Part shown: positions 8,632-17,657 of the stretch, one piece after another
How the letters are laid out: each line of letters begins with the position of its first letter
Position numbering within the stretch: position 1 is the first letter of the stretch
Source of the DNA: Bacillota bacterium
Lineage (GTDB): Bacteria; Bacillota_A; Clostridia; Lachnospirales; Lachnospiraceae
Length of the DNA: 64,000 nucleotides
Direction of reading: 5' to 3'
Assembly: GCA_023443625.1 (NCBI GenBank)
Contig: JAEZTQ010000068.1
Span: forward strand, 1 to 64,000
Program-made: the position numbers and the translations under genes
Notes under the pieces: generated by a model
Databases searched by the model: none
Seen by the model: the letters and a program-made list of their open reading frames with translations, nothing else
What the model was told of the DNA's origin: nothing

Positions 8632-8691
8632 GTTGTGAAAGTAGGGGCCCCTATGGTAACAATTTAAATATAAAAAAAAGGTGATTTTAGA

Positions 8692-9648
8692 ATGACAAAA
8701 AAAGAAAGATTAATCAAGTGCTTTAACAACGAAGAGGTGGACAAAATACCCGTTGGATTCTGGTTTCATTTTCCTGAGGACATGGACCTAGAAAAGGAAT
8801 GCGTGGATGCCCATATCGATTTTTATAAAGAGAGTGATGTAGATTTTATAAAAATTATGTGTGATGGATATTTTGATTATCCCAATCCCATAATCCCAAC
8901 GATAAAAGAACCCCAAGATTGGTACAAGATGAAACCCCTAGGAGAAGATCATCCATTTATACAAGAACAAGTGGATAGGGCAAAGGAAATTGTTGATAAG
9001 CTACATGGAGAATGCTGTGCATTCTATAATGTATTCTGCCCTATGTCTTACTTAAGATTTGGAACCTCGGAGGAATTGCTCATGAGCCACTTAAGGGCTG
9101 ATCCAGAAGCAATCATGTATGCTTTTGAAGTGATTGCCAAGGATGTGGTAGCATTATCCAGAAGATTAATTAAAGAAGCAGGCTGTGAGGGCATCTATTA
9201 TTGTGTACAGAATGCGGAAGAATATAGGTTTATGGCAGAGGAATATCATAAATATGTGACACCCAGTGAGCTTCATGTATTAGAGGAAGTAAATCAATAT
9301 AGTGAGAATAATATTCTACATTGCTGCGGCTGGGCAGGCTATAAAAACAGGGTAGAGGTTTGGAGAGATTATCCTGCAAAAGTGTTCAACTGGGCTGTTT
9401 ATGTGGAGGACTTATCCCTAAAGGATGGTAAGGAATTCTTTCATGGCAAATGTGTTCTAGGAGGCTTTGATAATAGACCTGGTGGTGTACTTTATTCCGG
9501 GACCAAGGAAGAGATTGAAGCATTTACAGAGAAGCTGATAGAAGAAACTGGAAAGACAGGTATTATCGTCGGTGCAGATTGTACTCTTCCAAGGGATGTG
9601 GATAAAAAACACATTCAATGGGTTGTAGAGAAAGTAAAAACAATGTAA
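8692..9648 (+). CDS. Uroporphyrinogen-decarboxylase (URO-D) superfamily protein
   Basis: 318-aa TIM-barrel protein of the UroD/cobamide-methyltransferase superfamily. It begins with the typical MTKKERLIKCFNNEEVDKIPVGFWFH and has the ILHCCGWAGYKN segment where UroD-like methyltransferases keep metal-binding His/Cys residues, and a C-terminal GIIVGADCTLPRDV. It is probably not heme-biosynthetic HemE, since it sits between a dipeptidase, an aldo/keto reductase and a sugar transporter with no other tetrapyrrole genes. No corrinoid protein is nearby either. Related UroD-like genes occur beside sugar transporters in clostridia; their reaction is unknown to me. Confidence 0.75.
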   Translation: MTKKERLIKCFNNEEVDKIPVGFWFHFPEDMDLEKECVDAHIDFYKESDVDFIKIMCDGYFDYPNPIIPTIKEPQDWYKMKPLGEDHPFIQEQVDRAKEIVDKLHGECCAFYNVFCPMSYLRFGTSEELLMSHLRADPEAIMYAFEVIAKDVVALSRRLIKEAGCEGIYYCVQNAEEYRFMAEEYHKYVTPSELHVLEEVNQYSENNILHCCGWAGYKNRVEVWRDYPAKVFNWAVYVEDLSLKDGKEFFHGKCVLGGFDNRPGGVLYSGTKEEIEAFTEKLIEETGKTGIIVGADCTLPRDVDKKHIQWVVEKVKTM

Positions 9649-9730
9649 CATAGTGTTTTTACGGTGCCTGCATCTCCTTGGCACAAACTTAATATGCGCA
9701 AAGAACCTGCGCCAGAATGAGGTGAAAGAC

Positions 9731-10717
9731 ATGGGATATGTTGCTAAAGAAGCACGATATCAGAATATGAAATATGTAAGATGTGGCTCTAGTGGCTTGA
9801 AATTACCTGTAATATCTGTGGGCTTATGGCATAATTTTGGTGGAGAAAGTAGTTACGAAAATGCCAAGGATATTATCTTAGGCAGCTTCGATTTGGGAAT
9901 TACACATTTTGACTTGGCCAATAATTATGGTCCGCCCCCAGGAAGTGCAGAAGAGATGTTTGGAAGAATACTTGGTGGGAACCTACAAGCATATCGTGAT
10001 GAGATTATTGTCTCTACCAAAGCTGGATATGGGATGTGGGATGGTCCTTACGGGGATGGCGGTTCCAGGAAATACCTAATGGCATCACTGGAGCAAAGTT
10101 TACAAAGGATGAAACTGGATTATGTAGATATTTTTTATCACCATAGACCGGATTCGGAGACACCCTTAGAGGAGACCATGGGGGCCTTAGCAAGTATAGT
10201 TCATCAAGGAAAGGCCTTATATGTGGGATTATCCAATTATCAACCAAAGGAGTTAAAAGAGGCTTCCCAGATGCTTAAGAGTATGGGAGTGAAATGTCTA
10301 ATACATCAGCATTGTTATTCCATGTTAAATAGAACCAATGAATGCCTCCATGAAGTCATTAGGGAGGAGGAGATGGGAAGCATTGCTTTCTCTCCCTTAG
10401 CCCAAGGTTTATTAACGGATCGATATCTAGATGGTATTCCAAAGGATTCAAGAGCAGCAGGAAAAAGTGTTTTTCTTGGTGAGGAAGCCATTACAGAGGA
10501 AGTTATCCAAAAAGTAAAAAGCTTACATAAGATAGCTCAAAACAGAGGACAAACCTTATCTCAATTAGCTTTGGTATGGGCAATTGAGAAGGGCAATTTA
10601 ACCTCGGTAATTGTTGGGGCAAGCAGACTTGAGCAAATTGAAGGTAATGTTAAAGCCATAGGTAATATGGTGCTTACCCAGGAAGAGCTTAATGAAATTG
10701 ATGCTATTTTAAATTAA
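9731..10717 (+). CDS. Aldo/keto reductase, YghZ/glyceraldehyde-3-phosphate-reductase-like
   Basis: NADPH-dependent oxidoreductase of the AKR superfamily. The tetrad residues can be placed in THFDLANNYG (Asp, Tyr), VSTKAGYGMWDGPYG (Lys) and DIFYHHRPD (His). The GMWDGPYGDGGSRKYL insert and the C-terminal nucleotide-binding VIVGASRLEQIEGN resemble the YghZ (AKR14) group. Start is ATG 9731 with GAGGTGAAAG upstream; an open extension to 9653 has no initiation signal. It follows the UroD-family gene by 82 bp and precedes a sugar ABC transporter, suggesting reduction of an imported aldehyde or sugar. Substrate unknown. Confidence 0.85.
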   Translation: MGYVAKEARYQNMKYVRCGSSGLKLPVISVGLWHNFGGESSYENAKDIILGSFDLGITHFDLANNYGPPPGSAEEMFGRILGGNLQAYRDEIIVSTKAGYGMWDGPYGDGGSRKYLMASLEQSLQRMKLDYVDIFYHHRPDSETPLEETMGALASIVHQGKALYVGLSNYQPKELKEASQMLKSMGVKCLIHQHCYSMLNRTNECLHEVIREEEMGSIAFSPLAQGLLTDRYLDGIPKDSRAAGKSVFLGEEAITEEVIQKVKSLHKIAQNRGQTLSQLALVWAIEKGNLTSVIVGASRLEQIEGNVKAIGNMVLTQEELNEIDAILN

Positions 10718-10761
10718 AATATAATAATAGCTAGACATTGAGAGAGAGGAAGGTACGTTTT

Positions 10762-12099
10762 ATGAAAATGAAAAAACTAGTAGCACTACTCATGGCTGTG
10801 TTAATGATTGGCTTAACAGCTTGTAGTAAGGGAGAAACCAAAGATGAAAGCCAAACCCAGGGTGGTACAAGCCAAACTGAGGATAAGAAGGCAAATGATG
10901 CGACAGCTGAGGACAAGAAGACAGATGAGAACAAACCAGCAGAGAAAGTGAAATTGGTATTCTATGACTGGACGGATGAGCAAGCCTACTTAGATCCTGC
11001 AGTGGAAGCCTACAATGCTCAAAGTGAAGTGGCAGAGGTTGAAGTAGTGTATTTCCCTGCTACAGACTATGCAGAGAAGATTCTGTCCTCCTTATCAAGT
11101 AATACAGAATTTGATATTCTTGGTGTTAACGGTGTAAGCTTCTATGGTGATTATAAGAGTAAAAATGTTTTACAAGAAATTACCTCCTATGTAGAAGCAG
11201 CCGGATTAGATACTTCCGTTTACGGCAATGTATTTGCTCAGTCTAATTCAGATGGTATTTTTGGTTTACCTTACAGACAATCTGCATGGTTACTCTTTGT
11301 TAACGAGGAATTATTCAAAGAGAAGGGTATGGAAGTTCCAACAGAACAATTAACATGGACTCAGTATCGTGATTTAGCAAAGCAATTAACGGATGATGAC
11401 ACCTATGGCGGTCTTGTTGGTATGAATAATTTCGTATATATGCAGCAATTAGGCTCCAGTGTAATGGATGAAGATACTACCGTTATCCGTGAGAACTTAG
11501 AGTTATGGAAATCTCTTGAAGAAGATGGAAGTCATGTACCTTTTGCTGAGAAATTAGAATTAGGTCAGAATGCAGGTTCTTTATTTACTACAGCTCCAGC
11601 AACCAAAGTAGCAATGTTCCAAAATGGTACTTGGGGTGTAGCATCCTACAATACAAGATATGAAACTGGAGAAATGCCATTTAAGTATAAAGTAATGCCT
11701 ATGCCTATACCAGAAGGTAGCAAAGAATATGCTGCACCTAGTGGTATGAACTTCTTATCAATCTCAAAGACAAGCAAGCATCCAGAAGAAGCTTATGATT
11801 TCATTGAGTTTATGTGTACCTATGAAGGAGCTAATATCATTGCTTCCAAAGGAACTTTAACAGCATACAGCGATGATAAGGTGAAAGAAACCTATTTAGC
11901 TGCAGTACAGCAGGATAACGATACTCTATCCAAAATAGTATTCTCACCGAATAATGTAATTGAGCAAATTTACAATGTAAATTATTCTGCTGTTGAGACT
12001 ATCTTAAAAGAGGAAATGGAACTTTATCTCATTGGTGAACAAGATATTGACACAACCATGAAGAACTTTGAAGCTAGAAGAGAAGAGTATATGAATTAA
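10762..12099 (+). CDS. Sugar ABC transporter substrate-binding lipoprotein (CUT1)
   Basis: Extracellular solute-binding protein family 1. The lipoprotein signal MKMKKLVALLMAVLMIGLTAC is followed by a charged Gln/Lys/Glu-rich linker, then the binding-protein body starting VKLVFYDWTDEQAYLDPAVE. FQNGTWGVASYN and PEEAYDFIEFMCTYEGA are typical of the family. Start is ATG 10762; an in-frame upstream start at 10738 lies ahead of the GAGGAAGG binding site. Two permeases follow after a hairpin. No ATPase is encoded here, so a shared MsmK/UgpC-type ATPase elsewhere is inferred. Confidence 0.9.
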   Translation: MKMKKLVALLMAVLMIGLTACSKGETKDESQTQGGTSQTEDKKANDATAEDKKTDENKPAEKVKLVFYDWTDEQAYLDPAVEAYNAQSEVAEVEVVYFPATDYAEKILSSLSSNTEFDILGVNGVSFYGDYKSKNVLQEITSYVEAAGLDTSVYGNVFAQSNSDGIFGLPYRQSAWLLFVNEELFKEKGMEVPTEQLTWTQYRDLAKQLTDDDTYGGLVGMNNFVYMQQLGSSVMDEDTTVIRENLELWKSLEEDGSHVPFAEKLELGQNAGSLFTTAPATKVAMFQNGTWGVASYNTRYETGEMPFKYKVMPMPIPEGSKEYAAPSGMNFLSISKTSKHPEEAYDFIEFMCTYEGANIIASKGTLTAYSDDKVKETYLAAVQQDNDTLSKIVFSPNNVIEQIYNVNYSAVETILKEEMELYLIGEQDIDTTMKNFEARREEYMN

Positions 12100-12116
12100 T
12101 AGTAAGCAAGCTTTAT

Positions 12117-12159
12117 AGACTGGAGGATGTTTAAGAGCTTTAAAAGCATCCTCTGGTCT
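12117..12159 (+). terminator. Attenuating hairpin between binding-protein and permease genes
   Basis: AGACTGGAGGATG (12117-12129) pairs with CATCCTCTGGTCT (12147-12159): 13 bp with two G-U pairs and no strong T-run. A second smaller stem, CCTGCA (12176-12181) with TGCAGG (12192-12197), follows. Likely stabilises the upstream mRNA and lowers permease expression. Confidence 0.6.
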
Positions 12160-12209
12160 AATCAGAGGAGGATAGCCTGCAGCACAAAGTTTGCAGGTTA
12201 TGGAAAGGT

Positions 12210-13148
12210 ATGGTTATTAAAGTGGAAGGTAGAACTATAGTGAAATATCCAGCTAAGCCAGAGAAAAGAAAACTATCAAAAGCAGCCAGACGAGAAGAAA
12301 TCATTGGATACTTATTTTTGTTACCAAATATGGTTGGATTCTTCATTTTTACATTAATACCTGTTGTTTATGGGCTATTACTCTCGTTAACAAACTACGA
12401 TGGATTTGGTAATATGAATTTTTTAGGGCTGAAGAATTTTAAGAAGTTATTTACAGATGTTTATTTTTACACAGCCTTAAAAAATAACATCTACTATACA
12501 GTTTTCAGTGTGACCTTTACCTTGCTATTTGGTTTATTATTGGCAGTATTATTACAAAGGAAATTAAGAGGAAGTAATCTTTTTAAAACAATTTTTTTCT
12601 TTCCTCAGCTTACATCCAGTGTTGCCTTTGGTATTATATTTGTATGTTTATTCAGAGGCAGCGGTCCAATCAATGGAGTATTACAGACCTTAGGTATGAA
12701 TAACCCACCCAAATGGTTAACCTCTACGGATTGGTCCATGACAACCATTACAATCGTGTCCATCATAAAAAACTTTGGTTATTATATGGTTCTCTTTATT
12801 GCAGGGTTACAAACAATACCCGCAGATTTATATGAGGCTTCTGCTATCGATGGAGCCAATGGATGGAGGCAATTCAAAGCTATCACCTTACCGATGCTAT
12901 CACCAACCACATTCTTGTGTAGCATTATGTGTTTGATTAACTCCTTTAAAGTATTTGATTTAGTGAATATTATGACAGATGGTGGTCCGGGTCGATCCTC
13001 AAATGTTTTTGTTTATAGAATATATCAAGAGGCCTTTGTTAAATATAACTTCGGTTATGCCTCTGCTTATGCAGTTGTACTATTTTTCATTGTATTTGTA
13101 ATTACAATGATACAGTTTCGGGGACAAAAAAAGTGGGTTAATTATTAG
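12210..13148 (+). CDS. Sugar ABC transporter permease, MalF-like
   Basis: 312-aa membrane protein of the CUT1 family with six predicted membrane segments; the first is LFLLPNMVGFFIFTLIPVVYG near residue 35. The cytoplasmic EAA loop (YEASAIDGANGWRQFKAITLPML), which docks the ATPase, is intact. The C-terminus VFVYRIYQEAFVKYNFGYASA is typical. It pairs with the permease 9 bp downstream and the binding protein upstream. ATG 12210 has GGAAAGG upstream. Confidence 0.9.
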   Translation: MVIKVEGRTIVKYPAKPEKRKLSKAARREEIIGYLFLLPNMVGFFIFTLIPVVYGLLLSLTNYDGFGNMNFLGLKNFKKLFTDVYFYTALKNNIYYTVFSVTFTLLFGLLLAVLLQRKLRGSNLFKTIFFFPQLTSSVAFGIIFVCLFRGSGPINGVLQTLGMNNPPKWLTSTDWSMTTITIVSIIKNFGYYMVLFIAGLQTIPADLYEASAIDGANGWRQFKAITLPMLSPTTFLCSIMCLINSFKVFDLVNIMTDGGPGRSSNVFVYRIYQEAFVKYNFGYASAYAVVLFFIVFVITMIQFRGQKKWVNY

Positions 13149-13157
13149 GAGATGACT

Positions 13158-13997
13158 ATGAACAAGAATAAAGTTATAAGAGTGAGTAGTAAAGCAGGAT
13201 ATTATATAATATTTTTAGTGTTCACATCTGTTACAATTCTCCCATTTTTATGGATGCTGTCCACTTCATTTAAATTTGAACAGGATGTATTTCGCTTTCC
13301 CATAGAGTGGATACCACAGACAATTCGCTGGGAGAATTTTCAGGATGTATTCACATCCATTCCTTTTACGACATATTATTGGAATTCAATTAAGCTATCA
13401 ACAATAATAACCGTGTGCACCTTATTTACCAGTGCCCTTGCAGCATATGCCTTTGCAAAGCTCAATTTTCGTGGCAGGGATAAGTTGTTTATTATGTATT
13501 TAGCCACATTAATGGTGCCCTGGCAGGTCATCATGATCCCTCAATTTATGGTTATTACAAAGCTTAATTTGGTAAATACCCATTGGTCGCTGATACTAAC
13601 GCAGAGCTTTACACCCTTTGGAGTATTCTTGTTAAGACAGTATTTTCTTGGCATACCTAAGGAATATTCTGAGGCTGCAAGGATTGATGGCTGTAATGAT
13701 TTAAAGATATGTTTTAGAATAATTGCCCCTATGGCAAAACCAGGGTTTTTAACCCTAGTAATATTCCAGTTTATGGGGATTTGGAACGATTATTTGGCTC
13801 CACTGATTTTCTTAAATGATGATAAATTGCGGACACTGCAATTAGGGCTTAGATATTTTCAGGCAGAACATAGTACCTCCTATGCACTATTAATGGCAGG
13901 CACTTTACTGACCTTAATACCAGTGGTCCTGGTGTATGTAGTAGCGCAAAAGCATATAATTAGTGGACTTGCTAATGCTGGTGGTATCAAGGGATAA
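13158..13997 (+). CDS. Sugar ABC transporter permease, MalG-like
   Basis: Second CUT1 permease with six predicted membrane helices. The EAA loop YSEAARIDGCNDLKICFRIIA is intact, and the C-terminal HIISGLANAGGIKG is the usual MalG-type ending. Start is ATG 13158, six bases behind AGGAG; the in-frame ATG at 13152 sits on the binding site. It is the last gene of the transporter block and is convergent with an araC gene 28 bp away. Confidence 0.9.
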   Translation: MNKNKVIRVSSKAGYYIIFLVFTSVTILPFLWMLSTSFKFEQDVFRFPIEWIPQTIRWENFQDVFTSIPFTTYYWNSIKLSTIITVCTLFTSALAAYAFAKLNFRGRDKLFIMYLATLMVPWQVIMIPQFMVITKLNLVNTHWSLILTQSFTPFGVFLLRQYFLGIPKEYSEAARIDGCNDLKICFRIIAPMAKPGFLTLVIFQFMGIWNDYLAPLIFLNDDKLRTLQLGLRYFQAEHSTSYALLMAGTLLTLIPVVLVYVVAQKHIISGLANAGGIKG

Positions 13998-14025
13998 GGG
14001 CATATAAATGTTTAAGCGGGACGTG

Positions 14026-14970
14026 CTATTTCTTAATAAAAGGAGAGTAACGGATATTTTTCTTTTGAATAGCACGTCTATTATTACGCCATTGTTTGGG
14101 GGAGGTGTGATAATATTCATGGAAATGTCGGTTAAAATTAGACAGGGAGACAAAACCTACACCCATGGAGATATCTAGGATTGTAAGCTCAGTACTGTAT
14201 AAAAGTTCGCAGGCCTTTTGCAGACGGAGGATATTAATATATTTTAAAGGGGTCTGCTGCATTAGTTCAAAGAAAAGCTTCCTAAAATGGGTTGTGCTAA
14301 TATGACACAGGGAAGCCAGCAAAGATATGGATATTTTCCTGGCATAATTCTCATTGATATATATAATTGCAGGCAATAAGACAGACATATTCTGATATCT
14401 GGTAAATTCCGCTGGTGAGGTTATAATCATGGAACGGGTTAGCTCTATCATAAAGGTGAGCAGTAATCCTTTAATGGCATATTTATAACCCTCCTGCTCC
14501 AGCCTTAGCTCCTCAAGGATACCAAGGGTTAGGGAATAAAGATAGGGACTGGTGTATTTGGAATAAATATGTGGTACATTGGATGATTTATACCAAAGCA
14601 TCTCGTTGGGAAGTCCCTTGGGATAAAAATCAAGAAGGAGAACCTCAGGATTAAGGTATAGGTATTCGCAGTAATCATTCTCCGGTACAGTATCTGGTGT
14701 ATTCGTTGCAAAATGCATGGAATAGGGAGCGATAACAAAAAAATCACCTTTACTTAAAGTATAATTCTTACCTTCCACGGACAGATTCTTATTGCCCTCA
14801 TAGCATATCCCTATTTCAATGCAATTATGAAAATGAAAAAAGGGTGGATTAGAGGGGTCAATCTCTTGATATTGATAGTCTCCCATGAATAAGGCCAATA
14901 TGGGAAACTCCTGGGGAAGCTTATATTCACGATATTCAATTTCTATTTTACGGTCTCGTTCTTTATACAT
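14026..14970 (-). CDS. AraC-family transcriptional regulator with N-terminal cupin domain
   Basis: 314-aa regulator built like the one at 6166. The N-terminal sugar-sensing cupin contains FFHFHNCIEIGICYEG; the C-terminal double helix-turn-helix contains ISLLASLCHISTTHFRKLFFE and ILDISMGVGFVSLSNFNRHFHEYYHTSPKQWR. Start is ATG 14970 with GAGAGG upstream. It is divergent from the peptidase/cysteine-desulfidase pair at 15079, with about 108 bp between starts, and convergent with the sugar transporter. Its target could be either; the divergent pair is the usual arrangement. Confidence 0.88.
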   Translation of the reverse strand: MYKERDRKIEIEYREYKLPQEFPILALFMGDYQYQEIDPSNPPFFHFHNCIEIGICYEGNKNLSVEGKNYTLSKGDFFVIAPYSMHFATNTPDTVPENDYCEYLYLNPEVLLLDFYPKGLPNEMLWYKSSNVPHIYSKYTSPYLYSLTLGILEELRLEQEGYKYAIKGLLLTFMIELTRSMIITSPAEFTRYQNMSVLLPAIIYINENYARKISISLLASLCHISTTHFRKLFFELMQQTPLKYINILRLQKACELLYSTELTILDISMGVGFVSLSNFNRHFHEYYHTSPKQWRNNRRAIQKKNIRYSPFIKK

Positions 14971-15078
14971 AGGAACCTCTCATTATCGTAGATGTCAATT
15001 TTAATTATATCCTGTGGGAATATGTTTGTAAATATAATGTAGTAGAGATTAATACCATTAATATTATGGGGTGTACAT

Positions 15079-16149
15079 ATGGATAGAATACTTAAGTTAA
15101 GAAGCTTTTTGATGGAGCATAATTTTGATATCCTTCTTATTGAAAGCGAGGTAAACCGTTTTTATTTTACTGATTTTAGATGTAACCCAGGAACTTTCCT
15201 TCTTACTAAGACAGAAGCCATTTTAATAGTAGATTCTAGGTTCTATGAAGTGGCAAAACAGACCGCAAAGGATTGTGAAGTAGTTGAAACGGAGGACAGG
15301 GATAGATTTATTACAAGCTTTTGTAAGGCAAAAAGACTTTCAAGAATAATAACAGAGGAAATAGGAATTACAGCGAGAAGATGGAGTGAATTAGGAAATC
15401 TATTAGGAGATAGAGTATTAGGAGGCAGCCTTTTAGATGAATTTATATATAAGCTTCGTAGGAAGAAGGATCAGATAGAAGTTGGATATCTGAGGAAAGC
15501 ACAAGAAATTGCAGATTTGACCTTTTTACATATGCTTGACTTTATTAGACCAGGTATTACAGAGACGCAGATTAAGATGGAATTAGGACTTCATATGGTG
15601 GGCTTGGGATCAGAGAATCATGGAATGAACTTCCTGGTAGCCTCAGGCCCAAGTAGTGCTTACCCCCATGGGGGTGGTATGAATAGAGAGATAGCCCCTG
15701 GTGATTTTATTACCATGGATTTTGGTGGTCAAATCCACGGATATAGTGCAGATATGACAAGAACTGTTGCTGTGGGTAACATTAGTGAAAAGCAAAGAGA
15801 GGTATATGAGATTGTCAGAAAGGCACAGCAAAATGCCCTGGAGAATTTAGCTCCAGGTAAGGCTTGCAAAGAGATTGATAGGCTAGCTAGAGATTATATA
15901 GAACAGAAGGGGTATGGAGCATATTTTGCCCATGGTCTAGGCCATAGTTTGGGACTGGAAATTCATGAAAACCCAAGGTGCAATGAGAGTTCCTTAGATT
16001 ATTTGGAGGCAGACATGATGATGACCATAGAACCTGGTATTTATATTCCAGGTGAATTTGGGGTAAGAATTGAGGATATGGTTTTAATCACCAAGGAGGG
16101 TTATGAAAATATGACAACCTCAACCCATAAGCTAATGGTTATTAATTAG
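15079..16149 (+). CDS. M24 metallopeptidase, Xaa-Pro dipeptidase/aminopeptidase P-like
   Basis: Cytoplasmic pita-bread-fold peptidase removing residues next to proline. The N-terminal creatinase-like domain covers about 1-125. The C-terminal catalytic domain carries all five metal ligands: TMDFGGQIHGYSADMTRTV (two Asp), AHGLGHSLGLEIHE (His), MTIEPGIYIPGEFGVRIED (two Glu). Length of 356 aa is normal. It is followed after 11 bp by an L-cysteine desulfidase-like gene, so the two are almost certainly co-transcribed. Confidence 0.9.
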   Translation: MDRILKLRSFLMEHNFDILLIESEVNRFYFTDFRCNPGTFLLTKTEAILIVDSRFYEVAKQTAKDCEVVETEDRDRFITSFCKAKRLSRIITEEIGITARRWSELGNLLGDRVLGGSLLDEFIYKLRRKKDQIEVGYLRKAQEIADLTFLHMLDFIRPGITETQIKMELGLHMVGLGSENHGMNFLVASGPSSAYPHGGGMNREIAPGDFITMDFGGQIHGYSADMTRTVAVGNISEKQREVYEIVRKAQQNALENLAPGKACKEIDRLARDYIEQKGYGAYFAHGLGHSLGLEIHENPRCNESSLDYLEADMMMTIEPGIYIPGEFGVRIEDMVLITKEGYENMTTSTHKLMVIN

Positions 16150-16160
16150 GGAGGACAAAA

Positions 16161-17432
16161 ATGGAACAAAGTGTTTATCAAAATTTCGTCAAAATACTAA
16201 AAAAAGAGTTAGTTCCAGCCCTGGGCTGTACAGAACCTATTGCCATTGCCTACGCAGCAGCTAAGGCAAGAGAGGTACTAGGGGTTATGCCCGATCAAAT
16301 TACAGTGAAATGTTCGGGGAATATTATTAAGAACGTAAAGGGTGTAATTGTCCCCTCAACAGGTGATATGAAGGGTGTAGAGACCAGTGCCATCTTAGGT
16401 GTAGTTGCTGGTAAAGCCGAAGGAAAACTTGAGGTATTAGAAGGGGTGCAGGATGAAGATATCCGTCGTACCAAAGAGTTACTGGCACAAAAAGTCTGTA
16501 AAGTGGAAATACTAAGTGGAGTATCAATCTTACAGATTATTGTTGTTGTGGAAAAAGGACAGGAAACTGCTGAGGTTGAAATTAAAGATTTTCATACCAA
16601 TATTGTAAGAATTGAAAAAAATGGAGAAGTTCTATTCACACAAGAGAAAGAAAAAACCCAGGACAGCGAGACAGAGGATCTAATCAAGGAGCTATCCCTT
16701 GACTTGATCTATGAATTTGCAAATATGGTAGATATCCACGAGATTAAAGAGATATTAGACAGACAGATCAGCTATAATATGCAAATTGCCAAGGAAGGCT
16801 TAGATAATAAGTATGGAGCCAATGTGGGGAAGACTCTTTTGAAAGCCTATGGACAAGATGTGAAAAACCTCGCCAAGGCTTATCCGGCAGCAGGCTCCGA
16901 TGCAAGGATGGGAGGCTGTACTATGCCGGTAATTATAAATTCTGGCAGCGGTAACCAGGGTATGACCGTATCCTTACCAGTCATTGTCTATGCCCATCAT
17001 CTTAATGTTAGTGAAGAAATCCTCTATAGAGCCCTGACCTTCAGTAATCTCTTGGCAGTCTATTTAAAAAGTGGGATTGGCAAATTATCCGCCTATTGTG
17101 GTGTAGTTAGTGCAGCTTGTGCCAGTGGTGCAGCCATCACCTATCTACATAAAGCATCCTTTGAGACCATTAGTAAAACCATAACCAATACCATTGGCAA
17201 TGTATCAGGAATTGTATGTGATGGTGCCAAATCCTCCTGCGCAGCCAAAATTGCTTCCGCTGTGGACGCAGCCCTCATGGGGCACTATATGGCTATGGAT
17301 GATAATACTTATGGTGTTGGAGAAGGACTAGTGAAAGAAGATGTGGAAAAGACAATCGATACCATCAGCAAGATGGGTAGGGATGGCATGAAGCAAACAG
17401 ATATAGAGATTTTAAATCTAATGATACAATAG
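16161..17432 (+). CDS. cyuA: L-cysteine desulfidase (CyuA/YhaM, UPF0597 family)
   Basis: Fe-S-dependent lyase related to L-serine dehydratase alpha, breaking L-cysteine into pyruvate, ammonia and sulfide. Family signatures are LVPALGCTEPIAIAYAAAKA (conserved Cys near residue 23), GSDARMGGCTMPVIINSGSGNQG, YCGVVSAACASGAAITYL and GIVCDGAKSSCAAKI; the conserved cysteines are those expected to hold the cluster. Length of 423 aa is usual. GGGAGG precedes ATG 16161. The coupled Xaa-Pro peptidase suggests salvage of cysteine- or serine-containing peptides. Serine rather than cysteine as main substrate remains possible. Confidence 0.85.
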   Translation: MEQSVYQNFVKILKKELVPALGCTEPIAIAYAAAKAREVLGVMPDQITVKCSGNIIKNVKGVIVPSTGDMKGVETSAILGVVAGKAEGKLEVLEGVQDEDIRRTKELLAQKVCKVEILSGVSILQIIVVVEKGQETAEVEIKDFHTNIVRIEKNGEVLFTQEKEKTQDSETEDLIKELSLDLIYEFANMVDIHEIKEILDRQISYNMQIAKEGLDNKYGANVGKTLLKAYGQDVKNLAKAYPAAGSDARMGGCTMPVIINSGSGNQGMTVSLPVIVYAHHLNVSEEILYRALTFSNLLAVYLKSGIGKLSAYCGVVSAACASGAAITYLHKASFETISKTITNTIGNVSGIVCDGAKSSCAAKIASAVDAALMGHYMAMDDNTYGVGEGLVKEDVEKTIDTISKMGRDGMKQTDIEILNLMIQ

Positions 17433-17537
17433 CTAATAGATTTTCTCCTCGGATTAAGGAAATAGATTATTACTCAAGGGTAGGAATAATATTACAAAAA
17501 TACAACTTTATTCTATATACTAAAGAAGTCAACTTTA

Positions 17538-17566
17538 TTGACGTAACTATATAATGGCGGTATAAT
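17538..17566 (+). promoter_or_regulatory. SigA-type promoter before the YiiX-like gene
   Basis: TTGACG (17538-17543), a 17-bp spacer and TATAAT (17561-17566). It lies about 90 bp before ATG 17658. Confidence 0.8.
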
Positions 17567-17657
17567 GTGCTAGAGAGGATTAAGACGGATACCTAAGATT
17601 AGAACACAATCACTTGGCGTTAAAATACAGGTGTAATAGAAAGGAACTTGAATTTAT

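Noticed and set aside
8645..8660. Palindrome TAGGGGCCCCTA between the dipeptidase and UroD-family genes
   Set aside because: Too short to form a hairpin with a loop; no regulator site of this type known to me; probably chance.
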